A stretch of 64,000 nucleotides of DNA from Panulirus ornatus (Eukaryota; Arthropoda; Malacostraca; Decapoda; Palinuridae), in the NCBI RefSeq assembly GCF_036320965.1, contig NC_092241.1:21843517-21907516 (forward strand), given 5' to 3'. The notes under the pieces were generated by a model. That model worked only from the letters and a program-made list of their open reading frames with translations. It searched no databases and was not told the origin of the DNA. Positions 39,372 to 56,300 of this stretch are shown here, one piece after another. How positions within the stretch are numbered: position 1 is the first letter of the stretch; each line of letters starts with the position of its first letter. The position numbers were made by a program, and so were the translations under genes.

Positions 39372-42300
39372 CCCTATCCCTGGGGATAGGTTAGAAAGAA
39401 TACTTAACGCATTCCTCACGTGTCGTAGAAGGCGACTAAAGGGGACGGGAGCAGGGGGCCAGAAACCCTCCCCTCCTTGTATTTTAACTCTCTAAAAGGG
39501 GAAACAGAAGAAGGAGTTACGCGAGGAATGCTCATCCTCCTCGAAGGCTCAGCTTGGGGTGTCTAAATGTGTGTGGATGTAACCAAGATGAGAAAAAAGG
39601 AGAGATAGGTAGTATGTTTGAGGAAAGGAAACTGTATGTTTTAGCTCTGAGTGAAACGAAGCTCAAGTGTAAAGGGGAAGAGTGGTTTGGGAATGTCGTG
39701 GGAGTAAGTCAGGGGTTAGTGAGAGGACAAGAGCAAGGAAAGGAGTAGCTCTATTCCTCAATCAGGAGTTGTGGTAGTATGTGATAGAGTGTAAGAAAGT
39801 AAATTCTAGATTGATATGGGTAAAACTGAAAGTTGATGGAGAGAGATGGGTGATCATTGGTGCAAATGCACCTGGGCATGAGAACAAAGATCATGAGAGG
39901 CAAGTGTTTTGGGAGAAGCTGAATGAGTGTGTTAGTGGTTTTGATGCACATGACCGGGTTATAGTGATGGGTGATTTGAATGCAAAGGTGAGTAATGTGG
40001 CAGTTGAGGGAATAATTGGTATACATGGAGTGTTCAGTGTTGTAAATGGAAATGGTGAAGAGCTTGTAGATTTATGTGCTGAAAAAGGACTGGTGATGGG
40101 GAATACCTGGTTTAAAGAGCTAGATATACATAAGTATACATATGTAAGTAGGAGAGATGGCTAGAGAGCGTTATTGGATTACGTGTTAATTGATAGACGC
40201 ACGAAAGAGAGGCTTTTGGATGTTAATGTGCTGAGAGGTTTAACTGGAGGGATGTCTGATCATTATCTTGTGGAGGCGAAGGTGAAGATTTGTGGGGGTT
40301 TTCAGAAAAAGAAGAGAGAATGATGGGGTGAAGAGAGTAGTGAGAGTAAGTGAGCTTGGGGAGGAGACTTGTGTGTGGAAGTACCAGGAGAGACTGAGTA
40401 CAGAATGGAAAATGGTGAGAACAAAGGAGGTAAGGGGAGTGAGGGAGGAATGGGATGCATTTAGGGAAGCATTGATGGCTTGCGCAAAAGATGCTTGTGG
40501 CATGAGAAGCGTGGGAGGAGGGTTGATTAGAAAAGGTAGTGTCTTGGTGGGATGAGGAAGTAAGATTATTAGTGAAAGAGAAGAGAGAGGCATTTGGACG
40601 ATTTTTGCAGGGAAAAAATGCCAATGAGTGGGACAGGTATAAAAGAAAGAGGCAGGAGGTCAAGAGAAAGGTGCGAGAGGTGAAAAAGAGGGCAAATGAG
40701 AGTTGGGGTGAGAGAGTATCATTAAATTTCAAGGAGAATAAAAAGATGTTTTGGGAGGAGGTAAATAAAGTGCGTAAGACAAGGGAGCAAATGGGAACTT
40801 CAGTGAAGGGGGCTAATGGCGAGGTGATAACAAGTAGTGGTGATGTGAGAAGGAGAAGGAGTGAGTATTTTCAAGGTTTGTTGAATGTGTTTGATGATAG
40901 AATGGCAGATATAGGGTGCTTTGGTCGAGGTGATGTGCAAAGTGAGAGGGTTAGGGAAAATGGTTTGGTAAATAGAGAGGAGGTAGTAAAAGCTTTGCGG
41001 AAGATGAAAGCCGGCAAGGCAGCAGGTTTGGATGGCATTGCAGTGGAATTTATTAAAAAAGGGGATGACTGTATTGTTGACTGGTTGGTAAGGCACTTTA
41101 ATTTATGTATGATTCATGGTGAGGTGCCTGAGGATTGGCGGAATGCTTGCATAGTGCCATTGTACAAAGGCAAAGGGGATAAGAATGAGTGCTCAAATTA
41201 CAGATGTATAAGTTTGTTGAGTATTCCTAGTAAATTATATGGGAAGGTATTGATTGAGAGGGTGAAGGCATGTACAGAGCATCAGATTGGGGAGGAGCAG
41301 TGTGGTTTCAGCAGTGGTAGAGGATGTGTGGATCAGGTGTTTGCTTTAAAGAATGTATGTGAGAAATACTTAGAAAAACAAATGGACTTGTATGTAGCAT
41401 TTATGGATCTGCAGAAGCCATATGATAGACTTGATAGAGATGCTCTGTGGAAGGTTTTAAGAATATATGGTGTGGGAGGCATGTTGTTAGAAGCATTTAA
41501 AAGTTTTTATCGAGGATGTAAGGCATGTGTACGTGTAGGAAGAGAGGAAAGTGATTGGTTCTCAGTGAATATAGGTTTGCGGCAGGGGTGTGTGATGTCT
41601 CCATGGTTGTTTAATTTGTTTATGGATAGGGTTGTTAGGGAGGTGAATGCAAGAGTTTTGGAAAGAAGGGCAAGTATTCAGTCTATTGTGAATGAGAGAG
41701 CTTGGGAAGTGAGTCAGTTGTTGTTCGCTGATGATACAGCGCTGGTGGCTGATTCATGTAAGAAACTGCAGAAGCTGGTGACTGAGTTTGGTAAAGTGTG
41801 TGAAAGAAGAAAGTTAAGAGCAAGGTTATCAGGTACAGTAGGGTTGAGGGTCAAGTCAATTGGGAGGTAAGTTTGAATGGAGAAGAACTGGAGGAAGTAA
41901 AGTGTTTTAGATATCTGGGAGTGGGTTTCGCAGCCGATAGAACCATGGAAGCGGAAGTGAATCATAGTGTGGGGGAGGGGGCGAAAATCCTGGAAGTCTT
42001 GAAGAATGTGTTGAAGTCGAGAACATTATCTACGAAAGCAAAAATGGGTATGTTTGAAGGAATAGTGGTTCCAACAATGTTGTTTGGTTGCGAGGCGTGT
42101 GCTATGGATAGAGTTGTGCGCAGGAGGGTGGATGTGCTGGAAATGAGATGTTTGAGGACAATGAGTGGTGTGAGGTGGTTTGATCGAGTAATTAATGTAA
42201 GGGTAAGAGAGATATGTGGAAATAAAAAGAGCGTTGTTGAGAGAGCAGAAGAAGGTGTTTTGAAATGGTTTGGGCACATGGAGAAAATGAGTGAGGAAAG

Positions 42301-42922
42301 ATTGACCAAGAGGATATATATGTCGGAGGTGGAGGGAACGAGGAGAAGTGGGAGACCAAATTGTAGGTGGAAAGTTGGAGTGAAAAAGATTTTGTGTGAT
42401 CGGGGCCTGAACATGCAGGGGGGTGAAAGGCGGGCAAGGAATAGAGTGGATTATATCTATGTGGTATACCGGGGTCGACGTGCTGTGAATGGATTGAATC
42501 AGGGCTTGTGAAGCGTCTCGGGTAAACCATGGAAAGTTCTGTGGGGCTTAGTTGTGGAAAGGGAGCTGTGGTTTTCGGGCATTATTGCATGACAGCTAGA
42601 GACTGAGTATGAATGAATGGGGCCTTTGTTGTCTTTTCCTAGCGCTACCTCGCACACATGAGGGGGGAGGGGGATGTTATTCCATGTGTGGCGAGGTGGC
42701 GATGGGAATGAATAAAGGCAGACAGTGTGAATTGTGTGCATGGGTATATATGTATGTGTCTGTGTGTGTATATATATGTGTACATTGAGATGTATGGGTA
42801 TGTATATTTGCGTGTGTGGACGTGTATGTATATACATGTGTAGGGGGGTGGGTTGTGCCATTTCTTTCGTCTGTTTCCTTCCGCTACCTCGCAAACGCGG
42901 GAGACAGCGACAAAGCAAAATA
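39372..42922 (+). mobile_element. RTE-like LINE, full-length, long 3' UTR
   Basis: The copy runs from the 5' terminus (CCCTATCCCTGGGGATAGGT) through the 5' UTR, the whole coding region and the long 3' UTR to the tail GACAGCGACAAAGCAAAATA. At about 3.55 kb it defines the long form. The 5' end is joined directly to an inverted, truncated LINE and the 3' end to (AT)n. Confidence 0.92.
39500..42511 (+). pseudogene. RTE-like LINE ORF (APE endonuclease + RT), broken
   Basis: Endonuclease: LNVCGCN near 39,560, ALSETKL, GANAPG (usual GAYAPG), MGDLNAKV and [13 protein letters not shown] 443-codon frame at 40,539-41,870 holds the linker and RT motifs A (FMDLQKPYDRLDR), B (RQGCVMSPW) and C (FADD). The C-terminal region follows at 41,873-42,511 and ends [11 protein letters not shown]. 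Lesions: a stop after QEQGKE near 39,748; CAG to TAG in RDGQRAL near 40,164; indels near 40,318 and 40,550; and a 16-bp loss between two AAGAG repeats in KLRVNVNKSK near 41,820. The 5' UTR carries the same block as the short elements. Confidence 0.88.
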
Positions 42923-42927
42923 AAAAA

Positions 42928-42929
<2 letters not shown>

Positions 42930-42988
<59 letters not shown>
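42930..42988. repeat. (AT)n followed by poly(T)
   Basis: About 44 bp of AT and then a T run that belongs to the next short element's A-rich end. Confidence 0.94.
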
Positions 42989-42989
<1 letters not shown>

Positions 42990-43213
42990 CAAACTATTTG
43001 CCATTTCCCGCGTTAGCGAGGTAGCGTTAAGAACAGAGAACTGGGCCACTGAGGGAATATCCTCACCTGGCCCCCTTCTCTGTTCCTTCTTTTGGAAAAT
43101 TAAAAAAAATTGAGAGGGGAGGATTTCCAGCCCCCCGCTCCCTCCCCTTTTAGTCGCCTTCTACGACACGCAGGGAATACGTGGGAAGTATTCTTTCTCC
43201 CCTATCCCCAGGG

Positions 43214-43218
<5 letters not shown>
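42989..43218 (-). mobile_element. Short LINE-like non-autonomous element, complete
   Basis: On the minus strand the order is head ATCCCTGGGGATAGGGGAGA, GTGTCGTAGAAGGCGACTAA, the specific middle CCAAAAGAAGGAACAGAGAA and GGGGCCAGGTGAGGATATTC, and the tail AACGCTACCTCGCTAACGCG. About 230 bp, non-coding, with (TA)n at both ends. Confidence 0.85.
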
Positions 43219-43267
<49 letters not shown>

Positions 43268-43268
43268 T
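43219..43268. repeat. (TA)n microsatellite, interrupted
   Basis: TA with a TGTA interruption, between two pieces of short element. Confidence 0.93.
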
Positions 43269-43495
<227 letters not shown>

Positions 43496-44929
43496 TGTAT
43501 GTATGTATGTGAGTGTGTGTTTGTGTGTGAGCGATTGTGCATTTCTTCGTTGATTTCCTTGCGTTATGTTTCTTTTGTCGGAAACGGCGGTCAAGTTTTA
43601 AAAGATTTATGCTTCAGTAGTAAATTTCGTCATCCACGGTCATAACCTTTGTTATCAGTCTCTACAAGACACATGGAACTCTACCCTAATGCCCCATAAT
43701 CTGACTCTAAACCTTTTGGGAATTGACCCAGATTAACCCACTTTGACCCTTCCTTTTTCCCCTCATTCTTCACCGAGAATCTTGTCTAGCTTCTGAAGAA
43801 AATCATCAAAGGTTTGGACTTTTCTGTTTCTGTGAAAAGCTTCTCCACTTAACCCTTGTCTTCTTTCGTACACTAACAATCCGACTCCCTCTGCACAAAG
43901 AAAAGAATTCAAAGGAATTCAAACAGTAACAGACCAGAAACTTACAGATAAAATTGTCGAAAGTGAAAAGGCACATAAAGAATTGAAGCGGAATAACAAG
44001 CAACTTGTTAGTGTAACTAAGGAGGTGCAAATGCTGTGTCTCGCGGTAATGAAGTGTAATTTTTATCAAGTCTCTTTTCTAAAAGTATCTAGAGTACTGC
44101 TTTCAAGCACCTAAATTGGTAAATCATTCCATATGTAAACAATGCTGTTGAAGAAGATGTACTCGATTGCTGAACCGAAACCCTCGGTTAATTTCACTCA
44201 TTTTTTGCCAGAGACCTTGAACTGGTGTGCTGTACTAGAGTACCTGAGCTGCCACCCCGGCGCAGGATTCGTTCTTAACTGCCACATTTACTTTAGGACG
44301 TCATTGGCCTTGCTTTACTTAACTCATCTGAGGAATTTTCGGTTACCGCTAAGAAAACTAATAATATCTCGCTTCTTGCGAAGTGCAACACTCTGGCATC
44401 ACCTCTGGAGACTTGAGGTATGGTGTAGGCAGCTGTAATACTGTAACGAGAGGCCCAGGTTTTTAAAGGTCTAGTGTACACGACGACTATAACGCAGGGG
44501 CAACCTCAGAGGCCCCTGGTACAATGAAGGACACAAATATAGCTTGATAACGAGCAACAGATCCTGTCAAACAGGGGGGTATATGAATATGAACTAGTGC
44601 TTGAACAATGCTCGCTTACATATAAATGAATAAACAGTGGAATACGAATGAACTCAAACTGCAACAGATCACTGAGTCTCCACAGGCTTCTGGATTCGAA
44701 TCCAAACCTCCGCCACTGAGCACTATAGCTGAGTGGCCAACGTTCGAGTATGTCACACAAGGGGCGGAGGATCGAAGGACATTATAAGCAATGAGCGCGG
44801 GCGTTGTTAATGGTTACTGTGTGGCTAATGGAAAACGGGCGGAGAGATACCGTTGCTTGTGTACTGAGAACGAAGGACATTCGGTTACTTGTAATCGATT
44901 ACCCATGTATATTATTTCTTTTTATTGTA
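43496..44929. other. Low-copy intergenic or intronic sequence
   Basis: About 1.4 kb of ordinary-complexity DNA. The open frames inside (for example 44,142-44,438) have no recognisable motif. A possible tRNA-like remnant near 44,690-44,745 is described separately. I see no other feature. Confidence 0.5.
44690..44745 (-). other. Possible tRNA-derived remnant (A/B-box-like)
   Basis: On the minus strand GCTCAGTGGC is followed by GGTTTGGATTCGAATCC, strings that resemble the A and B boxes of a tRNA promoter. The spacing between them is too short for a tRNA gene and I see no acceptor stem, so at most it is a degraded tRNA-derived SINE. Weak. Confidence 0.2.
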
Positions 44930-45962
44930 CTTTGTCGCTGTCTCCCGCGTTAGCGAGGTAGCGCAAGGAAACACACGAAAGAATGGCCTAACCCAACAAT
45001 ACACACATGTACGTACGCACACGTCCACACACGCACATATACATACTTATACATCTAAACGTATACATATATATACACACACGGACATATACATACATAC
45101 ACATGTACATAATTCATACTGTCTGCCCTAATTTATTTCTATCGAAACTCCGCCACACAATAAATGGCAACTCCCTCACCCCGCATGTGCGTGAGTTAGC
45201 ACTAGGAAAAGATAACATATGCCACATTCGTTCACACTCAGTCTCTACCTGTCATGCATAATGCACCAAAACCACAGCTCCTTTTCCACATCCAGGCCCC
45301 ACAGAACTTTCCATGGTTTACCCCAGAAGCTTCACATGCCCTAGTTCAATACATTGACAGCGTGTCGACACTGGTATACCACATCGTTCCAATTCACTCT
45401 ATTCCTTGCACGACTTTCACCCTCCTGCATGCTAAGGCCCCGATCACTCAAAACCTTTTTTACTCTATCTATCCACCTCCAATGTGGTTTCAAACTTCTC
45501 GTTCCATCTACCTTTGACAGATATATCCCCTTTGACAATCTTTACTCACTCATTCTCTCAATGTGACCAAAACATTTCAAAACACCCTCTTCTGCTCTCT
45601 CAACCACAATCTTTTTATTACCACACATCTCTCATACCATTTCAAGACTTACTCGATCAAACCACCTCACACCTCATATTGTCCTCAAACATCTCATTTC
45701 CAACACATCCACCCTCCTCCGCACAACTCTATCTATAGCCCACGACTCGCAACCATACAATGTTGTCGGAACCGCTATTTCTTCAAACACACCCATTGTT
45801 GCTTTCCGAGATAAGGTTCTCAACTTCCACACATTCTTCAACGCTCATAGAACTTTAACCCCCTCCCCCATCCTATGACTCACGTCCACTTCCATGGTTC
45901 CATCCGATGCCAAATCTACTCCCAGATATCTAAAACGCTTCACTTCCTCCAGTTTTTCTCCA
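44930..45962 (-). mobile_element. RTE-like LINE, 3' part, old copy, long 3' UTR
   Basis: On the minus strand the copy runs from RT codons [18 protein letters not shown] (at about 45,962, cut by (TA)n within ATGGAGAAAAACTGG) to the long 3' UTR and the tail at about 44,930. It is more diverged than most copies. Confidence 0.85.
45341..45955 (-). pseudogene. RTE-like LINE RT C-terminal fragment, old
   Basis: Broken frames encode [20 protein letters not shown] and later KPHWRWIDRVKKVLSDRGLS and RHAVNVLN. Stops and frameshifts are frequent and the C-terminus is of the CGA type. Divergence puts it with the copy at 19,988-22,987 as an older insertion. Confidence 0.78.
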
Positions 45963-46221
<259 letters not shown>

Positions 46222-46423
46222 TCTTTTTTTTTTTTATACTTTGTCGCTGTCTCCCGCGTTTGCGAGGTAGAGCAAGGAAACAGACGAAAGAAATGGCCCA
46301 ACCCCCCCCCCCCATACACATGTATATACATACGTCCACACACGCAAATATACATACCTACACAGTTTTCCATGGTTTATCCCAGACGCTTCACATGCCT
46401 TGATTCAATCCACTGACAGCATG

Positions 46424-49297
<2,874 letters not shown>

Positions 49298-49429
49298 TGT
49301 AGAAAGTTAAAATACAAAGAGGAGAGGGTTTCTAGCCCCCGCTCCTGTCCCCTTTAGTCGCCTTCTACGACACGCGAGGAATGCGTGAAAAGTAATCTTT
49401 TTCCCCTATCCCTGGGGATAGGGGAGAAA

Positions 49430-49431
<2 letters not shown>

Positions 49432-49481
<50 letters not shown>
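49432..49481. repeat. (TA)n microsatellite
   Basis: TA tract between a LINE 5' end and a small LINE 3' piece. Confidence 0.96.
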
Positions 49482-50940
<1,459 letters not shown>

Positions 50941-52146
50941 GGGGAAGAGCAGTGTGGTTTCAGAAGTGGTAGAGGATGTGTGGATCAGGTGTTTGCTTTG
51001 AAGAATGTATGTGAGAAATACTTAGAAAAGCAAATGGATTTGTATGTAGCATTTATGGATCTGGAGAAGGCATATGATAGAGTTGATAGAGATGCTCTGT
51101 GGAAGGTATTAAGAATATATGGTGTAGGAGGCAACTTGCTAGAAACAGTGAAAAGTTTTTATCGAAGATGTAAGGCATTTGTACGTGTAGGAAGAGAGGA
51201 AAGTGATTGGTTCTCAGTGAATGTAGGTTTGCGGCAGGGGTGTGTGATGTCTCCATGGTTGTTTAATTTGTTTATGGATGGGGTTGTTAGAGAGGTAAAT
51301 GCAAGAGTTTTGGAAAGAGGGGCAAGTATGAAGTCTGTTGTGGATGAGAGAGCTTGGGAAGTGGGTCAGTTGTTGTTCGCTGATGATAAAGCGCTGGTGG
51401 CTGATTCATGTGAGAAACTGCAGAAGCTGGTGACTGAGTTTGGTAAAGTGTGTGAAAGAAGAAAGTTAAGAGTAAATGTTAATATAGCAAGGTAATTAGG
51501 TACAGTAGGGTTGAGGGTCAAGTAAATTGGGAGGTAAGTTTGAATGGAGAAAAACTGAAGGAAGTAAAATGTTTTAGATATCTGGGAGTGGATCTGGCAG
51601 CGGATGGAACCATGGAAGCGGAAGTAGATCGTAGGGTGGGGGCGGGGGCGAAAATCCTGGGAGCCTTGAAGAATGTGTGGAAGTCGAGAACATTATCTCG
51701 GAAAGCAAGAATGGGTATGTTTGAAGGAATAGTGGTTCCAACAATGTTGTATGGTTGCAAGGCGTGGGCTATGGATAGAGTTGTGCGCAGGAGGGTGGAT
51801 GTGCTGGAAATGAGATGTTTGAGGACAATGTGTGGTGTGAGGTGGTTTGATCTAGTAAGTAACGTAAGGGTAAGAGAGATGTGTGGAAATAAAAAGAGCG
51901 TGGTTGAGGAAACAGAGGAGGGTGTTTTGAAATGGTTTGGGCACATGGAGAGAATGAATGAGGAAAGATTGACCAAAAGGATATATGTGTCGGAGTCGGG
52001 GGGAACGAGGAGCAGTGGAAGACCAAATTGAAGGTGGAAAGATGGAGTGAAAAAGATTTTGTGTGATTGGCGCCTGAACATGCAGGAGTGTGAAAGGAGG
52101 GCAAGGAATAGAGTGAATTGGATCGATGTGGTATACCGGGGTTGAC
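50941..52146 (+). pseudogene. RTE-like LINE RT C-terminal part, broken
   Basis: Frames 50,980-51,495 and 51,540-52,031 carry RT motifs A ([10 protein letters not shown]), B (RQGCVMSPW) and C (FADDKALVADS, Thr to Lys) and the C-terminal region. Lesions: a short loss in VNVNKSKVI near 51,485; a stop in GRPNWRWKD (TGG to TGA) at 52,029-52,031; and the terminal TGA near 52,142. Confidence 0.84.
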
Positions 52147-52335
52147 GTGCTGTCAGTGAATTGAAGCAGGGCATGTGAAGCGTCTGGGGTGAATCATGGA
52201 AAGCTGTGTAGGTATGTATATTTGCGTGTGTGGACGTGTGTGTATATACATTGTGTATGGGGGTGGGTTGGGCCATTTCTTTCGTCTGTTTCCTTGCGCT
52301 ACCTCGCAAACGCGGGAGACAGCGACAAAGTATAA
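50941..52335 (+). mobile_element. RTE-like LINE, RT part, short 3' UTR, poly(A)
   Basis: Starts in the RT at GEEQCGFRSGRG, head to head with the preceding copy and with no spacer. It runs to the short 3' UTR and the tail GACAGCGACAAAGTATAAAA followed by about 24 A residues. Confidence 0.9.
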
Positions 52336-52359
52336 AAAAAAAAAAAAAAAAAAAAAATG

Positions 52360-52435
<76 letters not shown>
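52336..52435. repeat. Poly(A) followed by (TA)n
   Basis: A run and TGTATG transition, then about 68 bp of TA. Confidence 0.95.
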
Positions 52436-52438
<3 letters not shown>

Positions 52439-52539
52439 ACCCTCATGTATCCAAGATATGGCTGTACTTTGTGTAGTGAAGACAATAAATGAGAAACATC
52501 ATAAGCCAATATTCCAGTTTCATTATAAGAGAAGTGGAC
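52436..52539. other. Low-copy sequence
   Basis: About 100 bp between (TA)n and repeat R1. I see nothing identifiable in it. Confidence 0.4.
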
Positions 52540-52794
52540 CAGGCAGTATGATACAGTGGTTAAATTGATGAAAACTACTATTGACGTTTCTGTAAATAAA
52601 TTATACATTTCTCTTTTCCATAGCCAGAGGCTGAACCATAATGTGACATTCATTTGTTTTTTAAATTTCATTTCAAGATAGAAGTTTCAGTTTTCTATAG
52701 CCAGAGGCTGAACCATAATGTGACATTCATTTGTTTTTTAAATTTCATTTCAAGATAGAAGTTTCAGTTTTCTAAATTATTTCTTACATTTTTC

Positions 52795-52795
<1 letters not shown>
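52540..52795 (-). repeat. Dispersed repeat R1, copy 2, with a 77-bp tandem duplication
   Basis: Inverse of the segment at 11,026-11,196. It contains two directly adjacent, identical 77-bp units, each starting TAGCCAGAGGCTGAACCATA (52,621-52,697 and 52,698-52,774). The first R1 copy has only one unit, so the duplication arose here or was introduced in assembly. Confidence 0.85.
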
Positions 52796-52883
<88 letters not shown>

Positions 52884-52892
52884 TATATATAT
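52796..52892. repeat. (TA)n microsatellite, interrupted
   Basis: TA with TAGATA and TGCATA interruptions, then a short T run. Confidence 0.95.
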
Positions 52893-53305
<413 letters not shown>

Positions 53306-53308
<3 letters not shown>

Positions 53309-56300
53309 CCCTGGGGATAGGGGTGAAAGAATACTTCCCACGCATTCCTCACGTGTCGTAGAAGGCGACTAGAGGGGACGGGAGCGGGGGGCCAGAAATC
53401 CTCCCCTCCTTGTATTTTTTAACTTTCTAAAAAATGGGAAACAGAAGGAGTAACGCGGGGAGTGCTCATCCTCCTTGTAGACTCAGGTTGGGGTGTTTAA
53501 ATATGTGTGGATGTAACCAAGATGTGAAAAAAGGAGAGATAGGTAGTATGTTTGAGGAAAGGAACCTGGATGCTTTGGCCCTGAGTGAAACGAAGCTCAA
53601 GGGTAAAGGGGAAGAGTGGTTTGGGAATGTCTTGGGAGTAAAGTCAGGGGTTAGTGAGAGGGCAAGAGTAAGGGAAGGAGTAGCAGTACTCCTGATACAG
53701 GAGTTGTAAGAGTATGTGATAGAATGTAAGAAAGTAAATTCACGATTGATATGTGTAAAACTGAAAGTTGATGGAGAGAGATGGGTGATTATTGGTGCAT
53801 ATGCACCTGGGCATGAGAAGAAAGATCATGAGAGGCAAGTGTTTTGGGAGCAGCTGAATGAGTGTGTTAGTTGTTTTGATGCACAAGACCGGGTTATAGT
53901 GATGGGTGATTTGAATGCAAAGGTGAGTAATGCGGCAGTTGAGGGAATAATTGGTATGCATCGGGTGTTCAGTGTTGTAAATGGAAATGGTGAAGAGCTT
54001 GTAAATTTATGTGCTGAAAAAGAACTGGTGATTGGGAATACTTGGTTTAAAAAGCGAGATATACATAAGTATACGCATGGAAGTAGGAGAGATGGACAGA
54101 GAGCGTTATTGGATTACGTGTTAATTGACAGGCGCGCGAAAGAGAGTCTTTTGGATGTAAATGTGCTGAGAGGTGCAACTGGAGAGATGTCTGATCATTA
54201 TCTTCTGGAGGCTAAGGTGAAGATTTGTATGGGTTTTCAGAAAAGAAGAGTGAATGTTGGGTGAAGAGGGTGGTGAGAGTAAGTGAGCTTGGAAGGGAGA
54301 CTTGTGTGAATAGGTACCAGAAGAGACTGAGTACAGAATGGAAAAAGGTGAGAACAATGGAAGTAAGGTGAGTGGGGTAGGAATGGGATGTATTTAGGGA
54401 ATCAGTGATGGATTGCGCAAAAGAACCTTGTGGCATGAGAAGAGTGGGAGGTGGGATGATTAGAAACGGTAATGAGTGGTGGGATGAAGAAGTAAGATTA
54501 TTAGTGAAAGCGAAGAGAGAGGCATTTGGACGAATTTTGCAGGGAAAAAATACAATTGAGTGGGAGATGTATAAAAGAAAGAGGCAGGAGGTCAAGAGAA
54601 AGGTGCAAGAGGTGAACAAGAGGGCAAATGAGAGTTGGGGTGAGAGAGTATCATTAAATTTTAGGGAGAATGAAAAGATGTTCTGGAAGGAGATAAATAA
54701 AGTGCGTAAGACAATGGAGCAAATGGGAACTTCAATGAAGGGCGCTAATGGGGAGGTGATAACAAGTAGTTGTGATGTGAGAAGGAGATGGAGTGAGTAT
54801 TTTGAAGGTTTGTTGAATGTGTTTGATGATAGAGTGGCAGATATAGGGTGTCTTGTTCGGGGTGGTGTGCAAAGTGAGAGGGTTGGGAAAATGATTTGGT
54901 AAACAGAGAAGAGGTAGTAAAAGATTTGCGGAAGATGAAAGCCGGCAAGGCAGCAGGTTTGGATGGTATTGCAGTGGAATTTATTAAAAAAGTGGGTGAC
55001 TGTATTGTTGACTGGTTGGTAAGGTTATTTAATGTATGTATGACTCATGGTGAGGTGCCTGAGAATTGGCGGAATGCGTGCATAGTGCCATTGTACAAAG
55101 GCAAAGGGGATAAGAGTGAGTGCTCAAATTACAGAGGTATAAGTTTGTTGAGTATTCCTGGTAAATTATATGGGAGGGTATTGATTGAGAGGGTGAAGGC
55201 ATGTACAGAGCATCAGTTTGGGGAAGAGCAGTGTGGTTTCAGAAGTGGTAGAGGATGTGTGGATCAGGTGTTTGCTTTGAAGAATGTATGTGAGAAATGC
55301 TAAGAAAAGCGAATGGATTTGTATGTAGCATTTATGGATCTGGAGAAGGCATATGATAGAGTTGATAGAGATGCTCTGTGGAAGGTATTAAGAATATATG
55401 GTGTGGGTGGCAAGTTGTTAGAAGCAGTGAAAAGTTTTTATCGAGGATGTAAGGCATGTGTACGTGTAGGAAGAGAGGAAAGTGATTGGTTCTCAGTGAA
55501 TATAAGTTTGCGGCAGGGGTGTGTGATGTCTCCATGGTTGTTTAATTTGTTTATGGATGGGGTTGTTAGGGAGGTGAATGAAAGAGTTTTGGAAAGAGGG
55601 GAAGTATGAAGTCTGTTGTGGATGAGAGAGCTTGGGAAGTGAGTCAGTTGTTGTTCGCCGATGATACAGCACTGGTGGCTGATTCATGTGAGAAACTGCA
55701 GAAGCTGGTGACTGAGTTTGGTAAAATGTGTGAAAGAAGAAAGTTAAGAGTAAATGTGAATAAGAGCAAGGTTATTAGGTACAGTAGGGTTGAGGGTCAA
55801 GTCAATTGGGATGTAAGTTTGAATGGAGAAAAACTGGAGGAAGTAAAGTGTTTTAGATATCTGGGAGTGGATCAGGCAGCGGATGGAACCATGGAAGCGG
55901 AAATTAATCATAGGGTGGGGGAGGGGGCGAAAATTCTGGGAGCCTTGAAGACTGTGTGGAAGTCGAGAACATTATTTCGGAAAGCAAAAAAGGCTATGTT
56001 TGAAGGAATAGTGGTTCCAACAATGTTGTATGGTTGTGAGGCGTGAGCTATGGATAGAGTTGTGCGCAGGAGGGTGGATGTGCTGGAAATGAGATGTTTG
56101 AGGACAATGTCTGGTGTGAGGTGGTTTGATCGAGTAAGTAGTGTAAGGGTACGAGAGATGTGTGGAAATAAAAAGAGCGTGGTTGAGAGAGCAGAAGAGG
56201 GTGTTTTGAAATGGTTTGGGCACATGGAGGGAATGAGTGAGGAAAGATTGACCAAGAGGATATATGTGTCGGAGGTGGAGGGAACGAGGAGAAGTGGGAG

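Noticed and set aside
44142..44438. A 98-codon open frame in low-copy DNA
   Set aside because: No motif, no sign of splice sites or coding bias, and of a length expected by chance.
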